Source of the DNA: Propionibacteriaceae bacterium
GTDB taxonomy: Bacteria > Actinomycetota > Actinomycetes > Propionibacteriales > Propionibacteriaceae
DNA: 13,881 nt
NCBI GenBank assembly: GCA_031265725.1
Contig: JAISCH010000039.1
Coordinates: 1 to 13,881, forward strand
Reading direction: 5' to 3'
Below are positions 13,524-13,881 of this stretch, in pieces (the stretch's first letter is position 1; every line of letters starts with the position of its first letter). The position numbers were made by a program, and so were the translations under genes. The notes under the pieces are model-generated. The model was not told the DNA's origin. It worked only from the letters and a program-made list of their open reading frames with translations, and ran no database searches.

Positions 13524-13881
13524 TCGACGCCACTGGAAACCCGCAAACCATCCTGCTGTTGGGCGGGACTTCCGAGATCGGATTGGCCATTGTCCGGGAA
13601 TACTTGGGCACCCGTGGGCTGCGGGTCATCTTGGGCGTGCAGCCCGACGACCCGGTTGCCGACGAGGCCGTCAGCGGATTGATGGCATTCGGTGCCACAG
13701 CGGTTGACGTGCTGGAATTCGACGCCACGGATTGCGCGTCCCATCCGAAAGTGATCGATGACGCCTGGGCGATAGCCGACGTCGATGTGGCCATTGTGGC
13801 CTTCGGCTTGCTCGGTGACGCCGAGCAGCTCTGGCAGGACCACGCCGCCGCAGTCCTCGCCGCCCAGGTGAATTACACCGG
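13520..13881 (+). CDS. dprE2: Decaprenylphosphoryl-2-keto-erythro-pentose reductase, 5' part
   Basis: Short-chain dehydrogenase/reductase that reduces the DprE1 product to decaprenyl-phosphoryl arabinose with NAD(P)H. About 120 codons are visible before the window ends. N-terminal segment [20 protein letters not shown] carries the nucleotide-binding glycine motif (GGTSEIG). Further on, [19 protein letters not shown] and [20 protein letters not shown] match Mtb DprE2 closely; the sequence ends at QVNYTG, just before the conserved catalytic Ser/Tyr/Lys. GTG 13520 overlaps the dprE1 stop (GTGA) and has GGAG at 13511-13514. Truncated only by the window edge. Confidence 0.94.
   Translation, partial: MIDATGNPQTILLLGGTSEIGLAIVREYLGTRGLRVILGVQPDDPVADEAVSGLMAFGATAVDVLEFDATDCASHPKVIDDAWAIADVDVAIVAFGLLGDAEQLWQDHAAAVLAAQVNYT

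Overview
The window is chromosomal DNA of a high-GC actinomycete. The evidence is an actinobacterial methionine aminopeptidase, a GlnA2-type glutamine synthetase, GlnE, a sterol-carrier-like protein, and a DprE1/DprE2 pair that makes the arabinose donor for cell-wall arabinan. Gene content fits an arabinan-bearing actinomycete, perhaps Propionibacteriales or a relative of the mycolate group; I cannot place the genus.

Layout. (1) 2-211: 3' end of a cyclase-family (PF04199-like) hydrolase on +, then a strong hairpin (261-296) shared with a convergent small acidic protein (305-538, -). (2) 583-1431: map, divergent from that small gene. (3) 1490-1562: tRNA-Pro(TGG). Directly behind it lies a VapB-type antitoxin that has lost its DNA-binding half, then an intact VapC PIN toxin (1712-2107). 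(4) 2196-2222: an 8-codon leader ORF, then glnA2 (2258-3595). (5) 3773-8625: a tightly overlapping four-gene exporter operon: MacA-like adaptor, MacB/LolD-type ATPase, FtsX-like permease, and a second adaptor with an unusual acidic Pro-rich insert. Its leader carries an 11-bp-period direct repeat resembling a PhoP box and a separate 6-bp dyad. (6) 8703-9071 (-): sterol-carrier-like protein, divergent from glnE (9096-12050). (7) dprE1 (12117-13523) and dprE2 (13520 to the window end), translationally coupled.

How the parts work together. glnA2 and glnE belong to nitrogen metabolism and are close neighbours in other actinobacteria; here the exporter operon separates them. dprE1 and dprE2 together epimerise decaprenyl-phosphoryl ribose to the arabinose form. 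Map, tRNA-Pro and the two divergent small genes look like ordinary housekeeping DNA.

Most interesting points: the truncated antitoxin fused to a tRNA 3' end beside an intact toxin; the two-adaptor exporter whose second adaptor has only two cysteines, one on each side of its insert; the PhoP-box-like repeat upstream of the exporter; four genes whose candidate -10 hexamer sits exactly 7 nt before the start codon, implying leaderless mRNAs; and the apparent absence of CAGCTG with an excess of its synonymous counterpart CAATTG. I did not see a wholly new multi-gene system. The exporter with its second adaptor is the closest candidate.
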